Positions 46,774 to 55,609 of a stretch of DNA of 64,000 nucleotides are shown in pieces (position 1 is the stretch's first letter; each line of letters opens with the position of its first letter). The stretch is from Candidatus Jettenia sp. Lineage in GTDB: Bacteria > Planctomycetota > Brocadiia > Brocadiales > Brocadiaceae. Below the pieces are notes generated by a model. That model made no database searches, had not been told where the DNA came from, and saw only the letters and a program-made list of their open reading frames with translations. The stretch covers positions 1,765,659-1,829,658 of the forward strand of contig CP091278.1 of NCBI GenBank assembly GCA_021650895.1, given 5' to 3'. A program made the translations under genes and the position numbers.

Positions 46774-48084
46774 ATGGCCATTATAAAACCATTTCAAGGA
46801 TTACGATTCAACCAGGATATTATCCATGATATTTCCTCCGTTGTAACACCGCCTTACGATGTGATTTCGCCTCAAGACCAGGAGCGGTATTATCAGGCTC
46901 ATCCGAATAATATTATTCGCCTGGATCTGGGAAAGGATATTTCCGGCGATACCGAAAAAGTCAATAAGTATACCCGCGCGGCTGAATTCCTTAATAATTG
47001 GAAGAAAAATGGGATACTCAAACAAGAGGATGCGCCCGCAATTTATATTTATGATCAGGAATTTTTTTTTGACAACAGATGGATACCCCGTAGAGGTTTT
47101 ATTGCACTGGTAAAGCTAGAACCCTTTGATAAAGGACATATCTACCCCCATGAACAAACCCTTTCTGGGCCTAAGATTGATCGTTTAAAGCTTATTCAGG
47201 CATGCCAGGCAAATCTGAGTTCTATATTTGCCCTTTTTCCTGATGAAAATAATATAGTCGATAACTATTTATCAAAGATAACTATAACGAAACCAGAAAT
47301 GGATTTTCTAGATGACGCTGGTGTAAAAAATAAACTTTGGGTAATAAAGGAAAAACAGACTATTGATAGAATAGTTACCCTTATGGGGGAAAAACCTCTT
47401 TTTATAGCTGATGGACACCATCGGTATGAGACTTCATTGACCTACAAAGAGCAAATACATAAGGAACGTAACATCCCTAGAGATAATTTGCCGGTAGATT
47501 ATGTAATGATGATGTGTGTATCAATGGGTAACCCCGGGTTGAAGATCCTTCCAGCTCACCGGTTGGTACGCCACCTAAAGGACTATCGTTTCGAGCAGCT
47601 CCTCCAATCGATAAAACAAGCTTTTCAGGTCAAATTATTAGGTAAAGGCAGCCGATTAGAAGATTGTATAGCAAAACTCCATACGGAAACAGAAAACCAT
47701 ACTTTTGTGATGTATGTTGGTCAAGAGGATACCTACTATACCTTGCAATTAAATAATGAAAGGTTATGGGAAGATACATTCGCCAATGACCATCCAGAAT
47801 GGAAACATTTGGATACCGGCATCCTTCATGGTATGATTATCAACAAGATATTAGGTATAAACTCTCTTGATATTACCTCGAAAGATCATGTGAAATATGT
47901 AAAAGATGAAACAGAAGCTGTAACACTGGTAAAATCAGGCCAATATCAATTAGCATTCTTCCTGAAGCCTACTCTTATTGAGCAGGTAAAAGAAATTGCC
48001 ATGGCACGCAAGGTTATGCCGCCAAAATCGACGTATTTTTATCCTAAATTAATTACAGGCATCGTTATCAATAGTTTAAATTAA
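46774..48084 (+). CDS. DUF1015 family protein
   Basis: 436 residues, seven bases after ahcY. The family pattern is clear: the N-terminal IKPFQGLRFN, SSVVTPPYDVISPQDQE, YQAHPNNIIRLDL, then RRGFIALVKLE.F..G.IYPHE.TL, and FIADGHHRYETSL about residue 211. DUF1015 (SpoU-/'HTH-domain'-annotated) proteins are widespread in anaerobes and have no established reaction; the conserved DGHHRYE suggests an enzyme. Its place between ahcY and the riboswitch-controlled methionine genes hints at a role near one-carbon or amino-acid metabolism, but that is inference only. Confidence 0.9.
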   Translation: MAIIKPFQGLRFNQDIIHDISSVVTPPYDVISPQDQERYYQAHPNNIIRLDLGKDISGDTEKVNKYTRAAEFLNNWKKNGILKQEDAPAIYIYDQEFFFDNRWIPRRGFIALVKLEPFDKGHIYPHEQTLSGPKIDRLKLIQACQANLSSIFALFPDENNIVDNYLSKITITKPEMDFLDDAGVKNKLWVIKEKQTIDRIVTLMGEKPLFIADGHHRYETSLTYKEQIHKERNIPRDNLPVDYVMMMCVSMGNPGLKILPAHRLVRHLKDYRFEQLLQSIKQAFQVKLLGKGSRLEDCIAKLHTETENHTFVMYVGQEDTYYTLQLNNERLWEDTFANDHPEWKHLDTGILHGMIINKILGINSLDITSKDHVKYVKDETEAVTLVKSGQYQLAFFLKPTLIEQVKEIAMARKVMPPKSTYFYPKLITGIVINSLN

Positions 48085-48114
48085 TACCATATCCATAGTA
48101 TGCTTGATTAACAA

Positions 48115-48143
48115 TTGACAGACCATATATTTTTCGTTATAAT
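48115..48143 (+). promoter_or_regulatory. Consensus sigma-70 promoter for the SAM riboswitch transcript
   Basis: TTGACA (48115-48120), exactly 17 bp, TATAAT (48138-48143). Both boxes are perfect. Transcription should start near 48150, just before the aptamer. Confidence 0.9.
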
Positions 48144-48163
48144 AGTTCAACATTCGTTCGTCT

Positions 48164-48282
48164 TCTTATCGAGAGTGGCTGAGGGACTGGCCCTGCGAAG
48201 CCACAGCAACCGATCTTATCCGGTATGTTCAGGATAAGATGCTGGTGCTAATTCCTGTCTCATGATTTGGGAAAAGATAAGA
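48164..48282 (+). promoter_or_regulatory. SAM-I (S-box) riboswitch aptamer
   Basis: P1 is TCTTATC (48164-48170) with GATAAGA (48276-48282). The core has GAGAGTGGCTGAGGGACTGG, CCCTGCGAAGCC, CAGCAACC, a P3 stem with ATCTTATCC/GGATAAGAT, then GGTGCTAATTCCTG, all strongly conserved in S-box RNAs. SAM binding stabilises P1. The transcript continues into a terminator and the threonine-synthase-like gene, so expression should be high only when SAM (methionine) is scarce. Confidence 0.95.
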
Positions 48283-48292
48283 TAGGGAAATA

Positions 48293-48333
48293 AAAAGCCT
48301 CTTCCTATCTTATAGAGAGAAAGAGGCTTTTTT
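48293..48333 (+). terminator. SAM-dependent terminator with competing antiterminator
   Basis: AAAAGCCTCTT and AAGAGGCTTTT form a terminator stem followed by Ts. The overlapping TTCCTATCTTAT (48302-48313) can instead pair with ATAAGATAGGGAA, which includes the 3' strand of P1. So P1 formation (SAM bound) frees the terminator, an OFF switch. Confidence 0.9.
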
Positions 48334-48361
48334 ATTTGCTGGACTAATCGGAGGCAAAAAG

Positions 48362-49606
48362 ATGGGATTTGTAAAAGGTTTAAAATGCCGGGAGTGTGAA
48401 AAGTTATATCCAAAGGAGCCACTACATGTTTGCAGCTTTTGTTTTGGTCCTTTGGAGGTTGATTACGATTATGATGAAATTAAAAAAGTCCTTACGAGAA
48501 AAGTCATAGAATCTCGCGGTAAGACAATGTGGCGTTATCTTGAGCTACTTCCTATTGATGGAGAACCTACTGTTGGCGCGCAGGTTGGTTTTACCCCTCT
48601 TATTAAGGCAAACAATTTGGCTAAGGTCCTTGGGGTTGAAGAACTCTATGTAAAAAACGATTCAGTAAATTATCCCACGTTTTCTTTTAAAGATCGGGTT
48701 GTTTCGACAGCGCTAACAAAGGCGATAGAATTTGGATATAAGACGGTAGGTTGCGCGACAACAGGAAATCTTGGAAATGCGGTAGCTGCACAATCTGTGC
48801 AGGCAGGCCTGGAAAGCTACATCATTATGCCAGCCGACCTTGAACAAGGTAAGATAATAGGAACTTTAATCTACGGCACGAACGTAATAAAAATTAAAGG
48901 AAACTATGATAATGTAAATAAACTCTGCTCAGAGATTGCTGATAAATATGGATGGGCCATTGTAAATGTAAATTTGAGACCTTACTATGGCGAGGGGTCG
49001 AAAACGTATGGATATGAAATCATGGAACAACTCGGATGGAAAGTACCGAGACATATTATCGTTCCCATGGCAGGCGGGTCTTTAATTACAAAGATAGAAA
49101 AATCTATTAAAGAGTTTGCAAAATTAGGGCTTATTGATACAGCAGATACAAAATTACATGGCGCCCAGGCTACAGGAAGTTCTCCGATAACCACAGCAGT
49201 CAAGGCGGAAACCGATATAATAAAACCGGTAAAGCCAAAGACGATTGCGCAATCAATTGCAATTGGTAATCCAGCTGATGGATTTTATTCTGTGAAAACC
49301 ATTAATGTATCAGGCGGATGGGCAGAAGATGCAACGGACGATGAACTCGTGGAAGGTATTAAATTGCTCGCCAGAACTGAGGGTATTTTTACAGAAACAG
49401 CAGGCGGTGTGACTGTAGCTGTAACAAAGAAACTCATCGAGCAAGGTAAAATTCCCCGGAATGAATCTATTGTAATTAGTATTACAGGAAATGGACTAAA
49501 GACTCAAGAGGCAGTGCTCAATAAGTTAGAAATTCCAAAAATTATCAATCCTTCCCTCGCTGAGTTTGATGCTATTATGGAAGAAAAGATGTCTGCTGTA
49601 CATTAA
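48362..49606 (+). CDS. Threonine-synthase-family PLP enzyme under SAM riboswitch control
   Basis: 414 residues with AATCGGAGG upstream. The zinc-ribbon N-terminus (C9, C12, C24, C27) is followed by a fold-type II PLP domain: YPTFSFKDR with Schiff-base K110, the phosphate/PLP loop TTGNLGNA, GNYDNVNKLC and VPMAGGSL. This is the ThrC family, which normally turns O-phosphohomoserine into threonine. The riboswitch and a ThiS-like gene 34 bp downstream suggest instead use of O-phosphohomoserine plus carrier-bound sulfide to make homocysteine, much as CysM uses O-phosphoserine and CysO-thiocarboxylate. That activity is inference; plain threonine synthase or cysteate synthase remain possible. Confidence 0.9.
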   Translation: MGFVKGLKCRECEKLYPKEPLHVCSFCFGPLEVDYDYDEIKKVLTRKVIESRGKTMWRYLELLPIDGEPTVGAQVGFTPLIKANNLAKVLGVEELYVKNDSVNYPTFSFKDRVVSTALTKAIEFGYKTVGCATTGNLGNAVAAQSVQAGLESYIIMPADLEQGKIIGTLIYGTNVIKIKGNYDNVNKLCSEIADKYGWAIVNVNLRPYYGEGSKTYGYEIMEQLGWKVPRHIIVPMAGGSLITKIEKSIKEFAKLGLIDTADTKLHGAQATGSSPITTAVKAETDIIKPVKPKTIAQSIAIGNPADGFYSVKTINVSGGWAEDATDDELVEGIKLLARTEGIFTETAGGVTVAVTKKLIEQGKIPRNESIVISITGNGLKTQEAVLNKLEIPKIINPSLAEFDAIMEEKMSAVH

Positions 49607-49640
49607 AGTTTACCTGTTAAATTTGAAAGGAGTATTAAGA

Positions 49641-49928
49641 ATGTCAGTAACTGTGCGTATCCCAACACCACTGAGAGCCGTTACTAAGGGAGCTGATGAG
49701 GTAAAGGTGGATGGGAAAAATATTAAGGATATTATTGAAAATCTTGAAGCCAATTATAAAGGGATTAAAGAAAGAATCTGCGACGGCGATGGTCAGATTA
49801 GAAGATTTATCAATTTTTATCTTAACGATGAGGATATCCGATTTATGGGTAATTTAAACACACCGACAAAAGACGGTGATTACATATCCATAGTACCCGC
49901 TATTGCTGGCGGAAATTATAGAATTTAA
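49641..49928 (+). CDS. ThiS/MoaD-like ubiquitin-fold sulfur carrier
   Basis: 95 residues from the ATG at 49641, with AAAGGAG upstream. The beta-grasp pattern is MSVTVRIPTPLR, then VDGKNIKDIIENLEANY, FYLNDEDIRF and DGDYISIVPAIAGG. Gly-Gly is at 90-91 and is followed by four residues, NYRI. A terminal Gly-Gly is needed to form the thiocarboxylate, so a JAMM-type protease (as for QbsE or HcyS) would have to trim the tail first; none is in the window. It sits in the SAM-riboswitch transcript beside the ThrC-like enzyme, which makes it a candidate sulfur donor for homocysteine synthesis. Confidence 0.9.
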   Translation: MSVTVRIPTPLRAVTKGADEVKVDGKNIKDIIENLEANYKGIKERICDGDGQIRRFINFYLNDEDIRFMGNLNTPTKDGDYISIVPAIAGGNYRI

Positions 49929-50155
49929 AATTGTGAGGTTGGGCTTCATTCCTGAACCCAACCTACACAGCCTAAACGAAATTCCTATGAGCACAATTTT
50001 GCTGGTACATAAATTTACGGTAGGAGAACGTCATAAGCTAGCTGAAGCTAGAACTTTACAGGAAAATTAGCGTATAGAACTTTCGGTTAAGCATGGAAAA
50101 ATCTATCAAACTTAGCTTCTGTAACTATAGTATAAGTATAAATGGCAAAAGATTT

Positions 50156-50887
50156 CTATAAGAGATTTTTAAACTTTTCCCGAACATCATCCATTTGACC
50201 ACACGTCATCTTTCCCTCCGGGCATGTATCATGTACACAACCTGGACCTGCTTCTTTGAAAATATGAGGAGAAACTTGTTTAACGAGACGGAGCATCTCC
50301 GTCGCCATAGCCCTTATCTCCCATTGAGCACGATTACAGCAACGTACCTGAAAGAAGTGTAACAGTTCGCGGGCATTCATAGTAATGATAATCTTTGTCT
50401 CCGTAGCATTCGGCAATAAAAAACGGGCATCCTCAAGGGCGCTTTCTCTGTTAGCCTCAAATGCATCTACAAGCTCATCATACCACTCCTGAATGACCTT
50501 CATCTTTTCAAGAAACCACTCTCTTTTGCCTATTTTTTCTATACTAGGAGGAACAATGAAATGAAATCCCCCCTTTTCCTTACCTTGCTGTCCAACATAT
50601 CGCTGGCTTTGCTGGGAGTAAGATGCCAGGCGATGCCTTACGATCTGGTGAGAACAGGCACGTGAGATACCTTCTACACCGAAAGTAAAAATAACATGCT
50701 CTATAGGCGAGAGATGACGCATATCGATTAATTTTTCAATAAAACCTGCTTGGTCCTTGCTCTTAATCTGATTTTTCAATTCATCAAGAGAAGCGGGGCT
50801 ATAACATAGTTTAGCTGCTTGAGCTAGTATCTCTTCAGGGTTTGGTGTATACCGCAGCAATATTACTTGTAATTTAGATTCCGCCAC
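50156..50887 (-). CDS. thyX: FAD-dependent thymidylate synthase
   Basis: 243 residues if started at GTG 50887, ten bases after the cobO stop; an ATG at 50956 lies inside cobO and would add a basic stretch unlike the family. It contains the ThyX signature RHRLASYSQQS (RHRx7S), preceded by HLSPIEHVIFTF, and N-A-REL.HFFQ.R in the C-terminal half. It methylates dUMP using methylene-THF, FAD and NADPH, releasing THF rather than dihydrofolate. A cysteine-rich C-terminus (CVHDTCPEGKMTCG) is present. Likely cotranscribed with cobO. Confidence 0.94.
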   Translation of the reverse strand: MAESKLQVILLRYTPNPEEILAQAAKLCYSPASLDELKNQIKSKDQAGFIEKLIDMRHLSPIEHVIFTFGVEGISRACSHQIVRHRLASYSQQSQRYVGQQGKEKGGFHFIVPPSIEKIGKREWFLEKMKVIQEWYDELVDAFEANRESALEDARFLLPNATETKIIITMNARELLHFFQVRCCNRAQWEIRAMATEMLRLVKQVSPHIFKEAGPGCVHDTCPEGKMTCGQMDDVREKFKNLL

Positions 50888-50897
50888 GAACGTATTC

Positions 50898-51434
50898 TTA
50901 AAATTCAATGCCCTTTTGGGCCTTAATGCCCTTTTTGTAACAATGTTTAACATCACGCATCTCAGTCACTATATCAGCTAGTTCAATAATTTTACCATGT
51001 GCGTTGCGCCCTGTAAGAATCACATGCAATCTTTCAGGCTTTTCCTTTAATGTTATCATTATATCTTCAACATCCAAAAGACCGTAATCGATTGCGTTAT
51101 TGATTTCATCGAGAATAACCATATCATACAAATCAGAAAAGATTTCTTGTTTTGCATAATCCCACGATACTCTTGCATTTTCAATAGCTTCTTCAGATTG
51201 TTCTTCTTTGAATTTTTTAACAAATCCCAGCCCTAACTGAACAATCCTGAAATCTGGCTCTAATCGTCTCATTGTTTCAAGCTCTCCGGGATGCCATGCC
51301 CCTTTGATAAATTGAAGCATAAGCACTTTCATACCATGTCCAACAGCCCGAAGACCTAGCCCCAATGCAGCCGTAGTCTTGCCTTTTCCATCACCAGTAT
51401 TTATTAGTATTAAGCCGTTTCCCATATTGACCAT
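50898..51434 (-). CDS. cobO: Cob(I)yrinic acid a,c-diamide adenosyltransferase
   Basis: 178 residues (ATG at 51425 is an alternative start three codons in). It has the CobA/CobO/BtuR P-loop NTGDGKGKTTAALG at the N-terminus, MLQFIKGAWHPGE, YDMVILDEINNAIDYGLL (Walker-B-like) and VILTGRNAH near the end. It adds the adenosyl group to corrinoids on the way to adenosylcobalamin. Corrinoid use fits the Wood-Ljungdahl pathway suggested by fhs. thyX follows directly. Confidence 0.94.
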   Translation of the reverse strand: MVNMGNGLILINTGDGKGKTTAALGLGLRAVGHGMKVLMLQFIKGAWHPGELETMRRLEPDFRIVQLGLGFVKKFKEEQSEEAIENARVSWDYAKQEIFSDLYDMVILDEINNAIDYGLLDVEDIMITLKEKPERLHVILTGRNAHGKIIELADIVTEMRDVKHCYKKGIKAQKGIEF

Positions 51435-51643
51435 CTTCGTTAAGATAAAAGATATACATCATTATAATATGTAAAAACATTCTATTAATCAAGAGATTAA
51501 AGTTGAATTACTAATGTAAAAAGAGCATTTTTCTCACAACTTTAAAATACATTGACAATAAATTATATAATGCTTATTATGGGAACGTTCTGAGATGTTT
51601 TTCTGTTTATAAAATTGAACTATGTTGAAGGAAAGGGAATTAT

Positions 51644-52153
51644 ATGTCAGAGATCAAGGAATGTGATTTACCGGGTATTGGTAAAAAATTTACCTTGGAG
51701 TTAGATTCAGACGATAAATTAGTCGTAGTGATTCACTTTTCAGGAGAAAGAGAGGTCTTTAAATTTACGAAAGATAGCGATGAACCTACTTCGGTAACGA
51801 GACTAACCGACGAAGAGGCTCGCCAAGTTGGCGCAATACTCTCAGGGACATATTTCCAGCCAGTAATTGAAGAAGAGCAGAAACTCGTGATGGAAAGTGT
51901 AACTATGGAATGGATCAAGGTCACGCCCGATTCATCATTAGCCAATAAAAAGATTAAAGAGTTAGACATTCGAAAACTGACAGGGGTATCCATTACTACA
52001 ATCATTAGAGGCGAGACGGTAATTCCTAACCCTTTTTCTCATGAAGTTATTAAACCTCAGGATACCATTATTATTATAGGAAACAATGAACAGATTAAAA
52101 ATTTTATAGCAACCTTTGATATCAAACAATCTGTAGAAAATGATCGTCAATGA
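51644..52153 (+). CDS. KhtT-like K+/H+ antiporter regulatory subunit (RCK_C domain)
   Basis: 169 residues with GAAGGAAAGG upstream. The N-terminal half is a small beta domain (KECDLPGIGKKFTLELD, typical of KhtT); the C-terminal half is a TrkA-C/RCK_C domain with WIKVTPDSSLANKKIKELD, GVSITTIIRG and PQDTIIIIGNNEQI. In Bacillus, KhtT binds KhtU and regulates potassium efflux in response to c-di-AMP or pH. It overlaps the antiporter gene by 14 bases, so the two are coupled. Confidence 0.9.
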   Translation: MSEIKECDLPGIGKKFTLELDSDDKLVVVIHFSGEREVFKFTKDSDEPTSVTRLTDEEARQVGAILSGTYFQPVIEEEQKLVMESVTMEWIKVTPDSSLANKKIKELDIRKLTGVSITTIIRGETVIPNPFSHEVIKPQDTIIIIGNNEQIKNFIATFDIKQSVENDRQ

Positions 52154-53351
52154 AAGCGTATTATCACTCGGTATCTCCCTCCTTGCCTTATTTTTTGCTG
52201 GCTTGTTAGCTACCAAGATCAATCAATCCCTCATCGCAATTTTTATTGTTGTTGGTATGATCCTTCAAAATTTTCTTCATCTTACTATTATAACGGAGTT
52301 TATCGCCACACTGGGTATTATCTTTATGCTCTTTATGTTTGGTCTTGAATTCTCAGTTGGCAGTTTAATGAATAATCAAAAAAAAATATTTTATTCAGGA
52401 GTTTATGATCTTTTGTTTAACTTTCCGCTTGGTCTGCTCTTTGGATGGCTGCTGGGATACGATCTAATTCAATCGCTCTTACTTGGAGGAATTGTCTATG
52501 TAACCAGTTCTGTAATTGTAGCCAAATCTATTATTGACTTAAAACGTTCAGCAAATCCTGAAACAGAATATATCCTTAATATCTTGATTTTTGAAGATAT
52601 GTTCATTGCCACATTCCTTGCATTTGTCGTTGGCATTGTTAATTATGGTGAAGTAGATGCAAAAAGCATCTTTCTTGTTATGTTGAAGACCTCAGCCTTT
52701 TTTATGTTCTTTATCGTACTCGCAAGAACATCAAAAAAATATATCGATAAGGTCCTTGATATCGATCACACAGAACTCTTTGTAATCTTAATTCTCTCCA
52801 TTATTGTGTTTTCAGCAGGTGCTGCGGCCAAAATTGGACTCTCTGAAGCAATAGGTGCATTCCTTGCCGGACTTTTATTATCGGAGACAAAACAAAGGCA
52901 TAAGATCTCTGAGGCAATTAAACCGTTTCAACAATTTTCCACGGCAATCTTCTTTGTTGCCTTCGGAATGTCAATTGATTATAAACATTTTGGGAGCCTT
53001 ATTCCTATAGGAATATTCATATTTGTTCTCTCTTCCTTCAGCAAGATCTTTGGTGGCTACCTTGTTGGCAAAAAATATGCTTTAAGCAATAAGGCTGGTT
53101 TAAGGCTTGGTTTTAGCCTTATTCCCAGAGGAGAATTCTCAATCATCCTGGCCGGGACCATTGCAATGAATCACAGCACGCCTTATCCTTTACAATGCCT
53201 TACCGGGGTCTATGTATTAATTAGCGCCATCCTTGGTAGTATTATCATGAAGGAGTCGGATTGGTTTACAAAGTGGTTTATTGAAAAAAAGCAAGATCAA
53301 GCTAAAGAAATGGAGCATATTGATAGCAATTCAATTACGGGTTCTCCATAA
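52140..53351 (+). CDS. KhtU-like CPA2 cation:proton antiporter
   Basis: 403 residues with about 12 hydrophobic helices and no C-terminal RCK domain, as expected when KhtT supplies it. The Na+/H+ exchanger fold shows FMLFMFGLEFSVG, NILIFEDMF (with the conserved acidic pair near the transport site), SEAIGAFLAGLLLSE and RLGFSLIPRGEFSI. It would exchange K+ (or Na+) for H+ across the inner membrane. Overlaps the regulator gene. Confidence 0.93.
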   Translation: MIVNESVLSLGISLLALFFAGLLATKINQSLIAIFIVVGMILQNFLHLTIITEFIATLGIIFMLFMFGLEFSVGSLMNNQKKIFYSGVYDLLFNFPLGLLFGWLLGYDLIQSLLLGGIVYVTSSVIVAKSIIDLKRSANPETEYILNILIFEDMFIATFLAFVVGIVNYGEVDAKSIFLVMLKTSAFFMFFIVLARTSKKYIDKVLDIDHTELFVILILSIIVFSAGAAAKIGLSEAIGAFLAGLLLSETKQRHKISEAIKPFQQFSTAIFFVAFGMSIDYKHFGSLIPIGIFIFVLSSFSKIFGGYLVGKKYALSNKAGLRLGFSLIPRGEFSIILAGTIAMNHSTPYPLQCLTGVYVLISAILGSIIMKESDWFTKWFIEKKQDQAKEMEHIDSNSITGSP

Positions 53352-53387
53352 GTATCCGTGAAAAGAAAACAATAGGCACGATAAAAT

Positions 53388-54410
53388 TTACTGCAAAACT
53401 TTTTTACCTATCTTACGCCTCAATGACATGAGAAGTTCTCTTGCCATGAGCCATTTATCTTCAAGAGCCCACATATGGAAAGGAAGTACGCATCCGCACC
53501 GCAAGCAATCAGCTTGTGGTCCCATCATACATGGTTTTTTTATTTGACCTTGAGGATCCAGACAAAAGGATACCTTTTTAAAAACACAATTTCTCGTAAT
53601 TTCTTTACACTTATCAGACTTCATAAGTTTAAGAACGAGGTTAGGAACACCGATAAAATCGCCATATTTCTCATCTTTCAATCTCAGCAGTTTATCTAAT
53701 ATTTCATCGCGCAATCTCCAACCTGGCCAGAGATCATTATTTTTCAATCCTTTTATGGGGGTATATATCTGAAATAAACATCCTCTAACGCCGACATCTT
53801 TCCATTCCTCAAGAAAGTACTCAATGTCCTGGTAATTCATAGTATTAATTACCATAGATATAGAAATCTTTAGTTCAGGCCTATTGGCATGTTTTTTTAT
53901 CCTATCATAGCAACCTTTTCCACGAATGGCATCATGGGTATCCTTTTTGCCATCCACCGATATATAGAAGTTAACATCAGGCCAATGAGGAAGTTCGATC
54001 GTTCCATTTGTAGCTATCAGATTCGACTTAAAATATTTCATCCCACGTTCTATCAAATCTTTTCTCAGTAAGGGTTCACCACCAATCCAGGAGCATTGAT
54101 AAAATGGAAAATCTGTCTCTTTTAAACTTTCCAATTTTCCTATCCACTCATCATCGGTAAGCTCTGGCCGCTCCTCATAATCGTGTGCATAAAAGTAGCA
54201 ATGCTTACAACGGAGATTACAGCGATTGGTGATATCAATTGCACCAATGGCACCTTTGGGTTTACCAAAAAGATCAAACCTCCCTAAATCATATAATTTA
54301 AAGAGGAATTTTGTCTTTTCTTTTCCTATCTTTTGACAGGAAAAATCGAAAAGCTTGTCCCTCAATGTCCTTTTCGGACCGATCTGTTTATTTTCTAAAG
54401 TGTTAATCAT
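53388..54410 (-). CDS. Radical SAM protein with SPASM-like C-terminal cysteines
   Basis: 340 residues. The radical SAM cluster motif is in DITNRCNLRCKHCYFYAHD (CxxxCxxC, about residues 63-70), followed by WIGGEPLLR, ATNGTIELP and YISVDGKKDTHD. The C-terminus has cysteines for a second cluster: CKE, NC, FCLDPQGQIKKPC, DCLRCGC. The family is close to the HpnH/SPASM-type modifying enzymes; the substrate is unknown. Its ATG overlaps the stop of an exported-protein gene by four bases, so the two are translated together and may be enzyme and partner. Confidence 0.88.
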   Translation of the reverse strand: MINTLENKQIGPKRTLRDKLFDFSCQKIGKEKTKFLFKLYDLGRFDLFGKPKGAIGAIDITNRCNLRCKHCYFYAHDYEERPELTDDEWIGKLESLKETDFPFYQCSWIGGEPLLRKDLIERGMKYFKSNLIATNGTIELPHWPDVNFYISVDGKKDTHDAIRGKGCYDRIKKHANRPELKISISMVINTMNYQDIEYFLEEWKDVGVRGCLFQIYTPIKGLKNNDLWPGWRLRDEILDKLLRLKDEKYGDFIGVPNLVLKLMKSDKCKEITRNCVFKKVSFCLDPQGQIKKPCMMGPQADCLRCGCVLPFHMWALEDKWLMARELLMSLRRKIGKKVLQ

Positions 54411-54970
54411 TTTACATCAGAAAAATCAATCTTATATTCTTTCTGATCCTTTCTCGTTTTAATAAGAATAGTTGTATTTGCATTAGGATTTATTTTATCA
54501 TAGGGAAAAATACCAACGACACTTTGCCGCCTGTCCTTATACTTCATACCAAACTCCGTGTTTTGCGGCAGTATAATATTTGTTCCTTGTTTTAACATAA
54601 TCTGAACGTCTTCCAGAGCCTGAATATCCTCATCAATATTTACTACAACATTGAACGTCGTAGAATGCTGAATCTCTTTTATATCTTCGGCAGTAAGGGT
54701 TTTTTCTTTCATTGCATGCATAGCCGAAGTAACTGCAATTCTCATATATTTACTCATTATCAGGCCTCCAGGCCCTTTTGGATACTCTCCAAAACAGGCC
54801 TGTTTTACGGTATCACTGTAAAAAATATCCTTCCCTTTATATTTTTTACCATATTCATCCGCCTCATGTATCTGTTCAGGGGTTAACTGAATATCAAATG
54901 CATTTGATAGCGCTGGTATCCCTGATATAATTATACCGATTGCAATTGCACACCATTTTATGTATTTCAT
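54407..54970 (-). CDS. Exported protein coupled to a radical SAM gene
   Basis: 187 residues. The signal peptide MKYIKWCAIAIGIIISG ends near ALSNAFD. The mature protein has QLTPEQIHEADEYGKKYKGK, a single cysteine (QACFGEYPKGPGG), a helix with SAMHAMKEK, and a C-terminal beta-rich half. I know no family for it. The four-base overlap with the radical SAM gene suggests it is either modified by that enzyme or works in the same pathway. An AGGAGGT site precedes it. Confidence 0.75.
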   Translation of the reverse strand: MKYIKWCAIAIGIIISGIPALSNAFDIQLTPEQIHEADEYGKKYKGKDIFYSDTVKQACFGEYPKGPGGLIMSKYMRIAVTSAMHAMKEKTLTAEDIKEIQHSTTFNVVVNIDEDIQALEDVQIMLKQGTNIILPQNTEFGMKYKDRRQSVVGIFPYDKINPNANTTILIKTRKDQKEYKIDFSDVK

Positions 54971-55020
54971 AAAGATACCTCCTAATGATTGGCCATCCTT
55001 GATTTAAAGATACGTATTTT

Positions 55021-55380
55021 TTATTCTTCACAAACTTTAAGCTCTTTACCGGTAATCATACTAATCTTTTTCCCGAGATTTTTCATTTCTTTAAGACCAC
55101 CCCGGCTAGAGGATTCTCCCACTTCATCTATCAACATCTTCTTTCCGTCCATTAAACGGAGCAAGACTAAGTATCGTATATAGTTATTCGGCACGGAATC
55201 AAGTATCTCTTTTACAACCTCTACTCTTTTTATCTTAGAAAAGGGAAAACTATCCTCATTATCAAAAAAAATTGTCCTTCTAATCTTTGTTATTATTTGT
55301 TCTGCCTTCCCATCAATAGTGATTATCTTGAAAAAGGAATTCAATACCAGTTTATTCGTAATTTTCTTCTTTGCTACCAT
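55021..55380 (-). CDS. Hypothetical 119-residue protein
   Basis: From the ATG at 55380, with AAGGAGGTG ten bases upstream; a longer frame to 55434 is less likely. Basic, soluble, no signal peptide. It has ITNKLVLNSFFKIITIDGKA, a KIKRVEVVKEILDSV segment and VLLRLMDGKKMLIDEVGESS, a beta-alpha arrangement, and ends KELKVCEE. No family recognised. It is 50 bp upstream of the exported protein gene on the same strand and may share its transcript. Confidence 0.6.
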   Translation of the reverse strand: MVAKKKITNKLVLNSFFKIITIDGKAEQIITKIRRTIFFDNEDSFPFSKIKRVEVVKEILDSVPNNYIRYLVLLRLMDGKKMLIDEVGESSSRGGLKEMKNLGKKISMITGKELKVCEE

Positions 55381-55609
55381 AATAATCAACACCTCCTTTT
55401 TCAATATCAGTACAATTGAACAGGTTATTCGCAATTATCTGAATTAATTATGGAGGAATATATCACATACCCATGAGATAGTCAAAATTATTATTCCTGT
55501 AAATTTTGTTCTATCTACTTACACTAGGAGAGCTTAATTAATACATAGCTAAGATAATATACTGAGACTAAAAAATCAAATTAAATATCAGTCAGGATTT
55601 AAGATATAA

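Noticed and set aside
48115-48333. T-box or cobalamin riboswitch as an alternative reading of the leader
   Set aside because: No T-box core or cobalamin box; the S-box core sequences and the P1-antiterminator overlap are clear.
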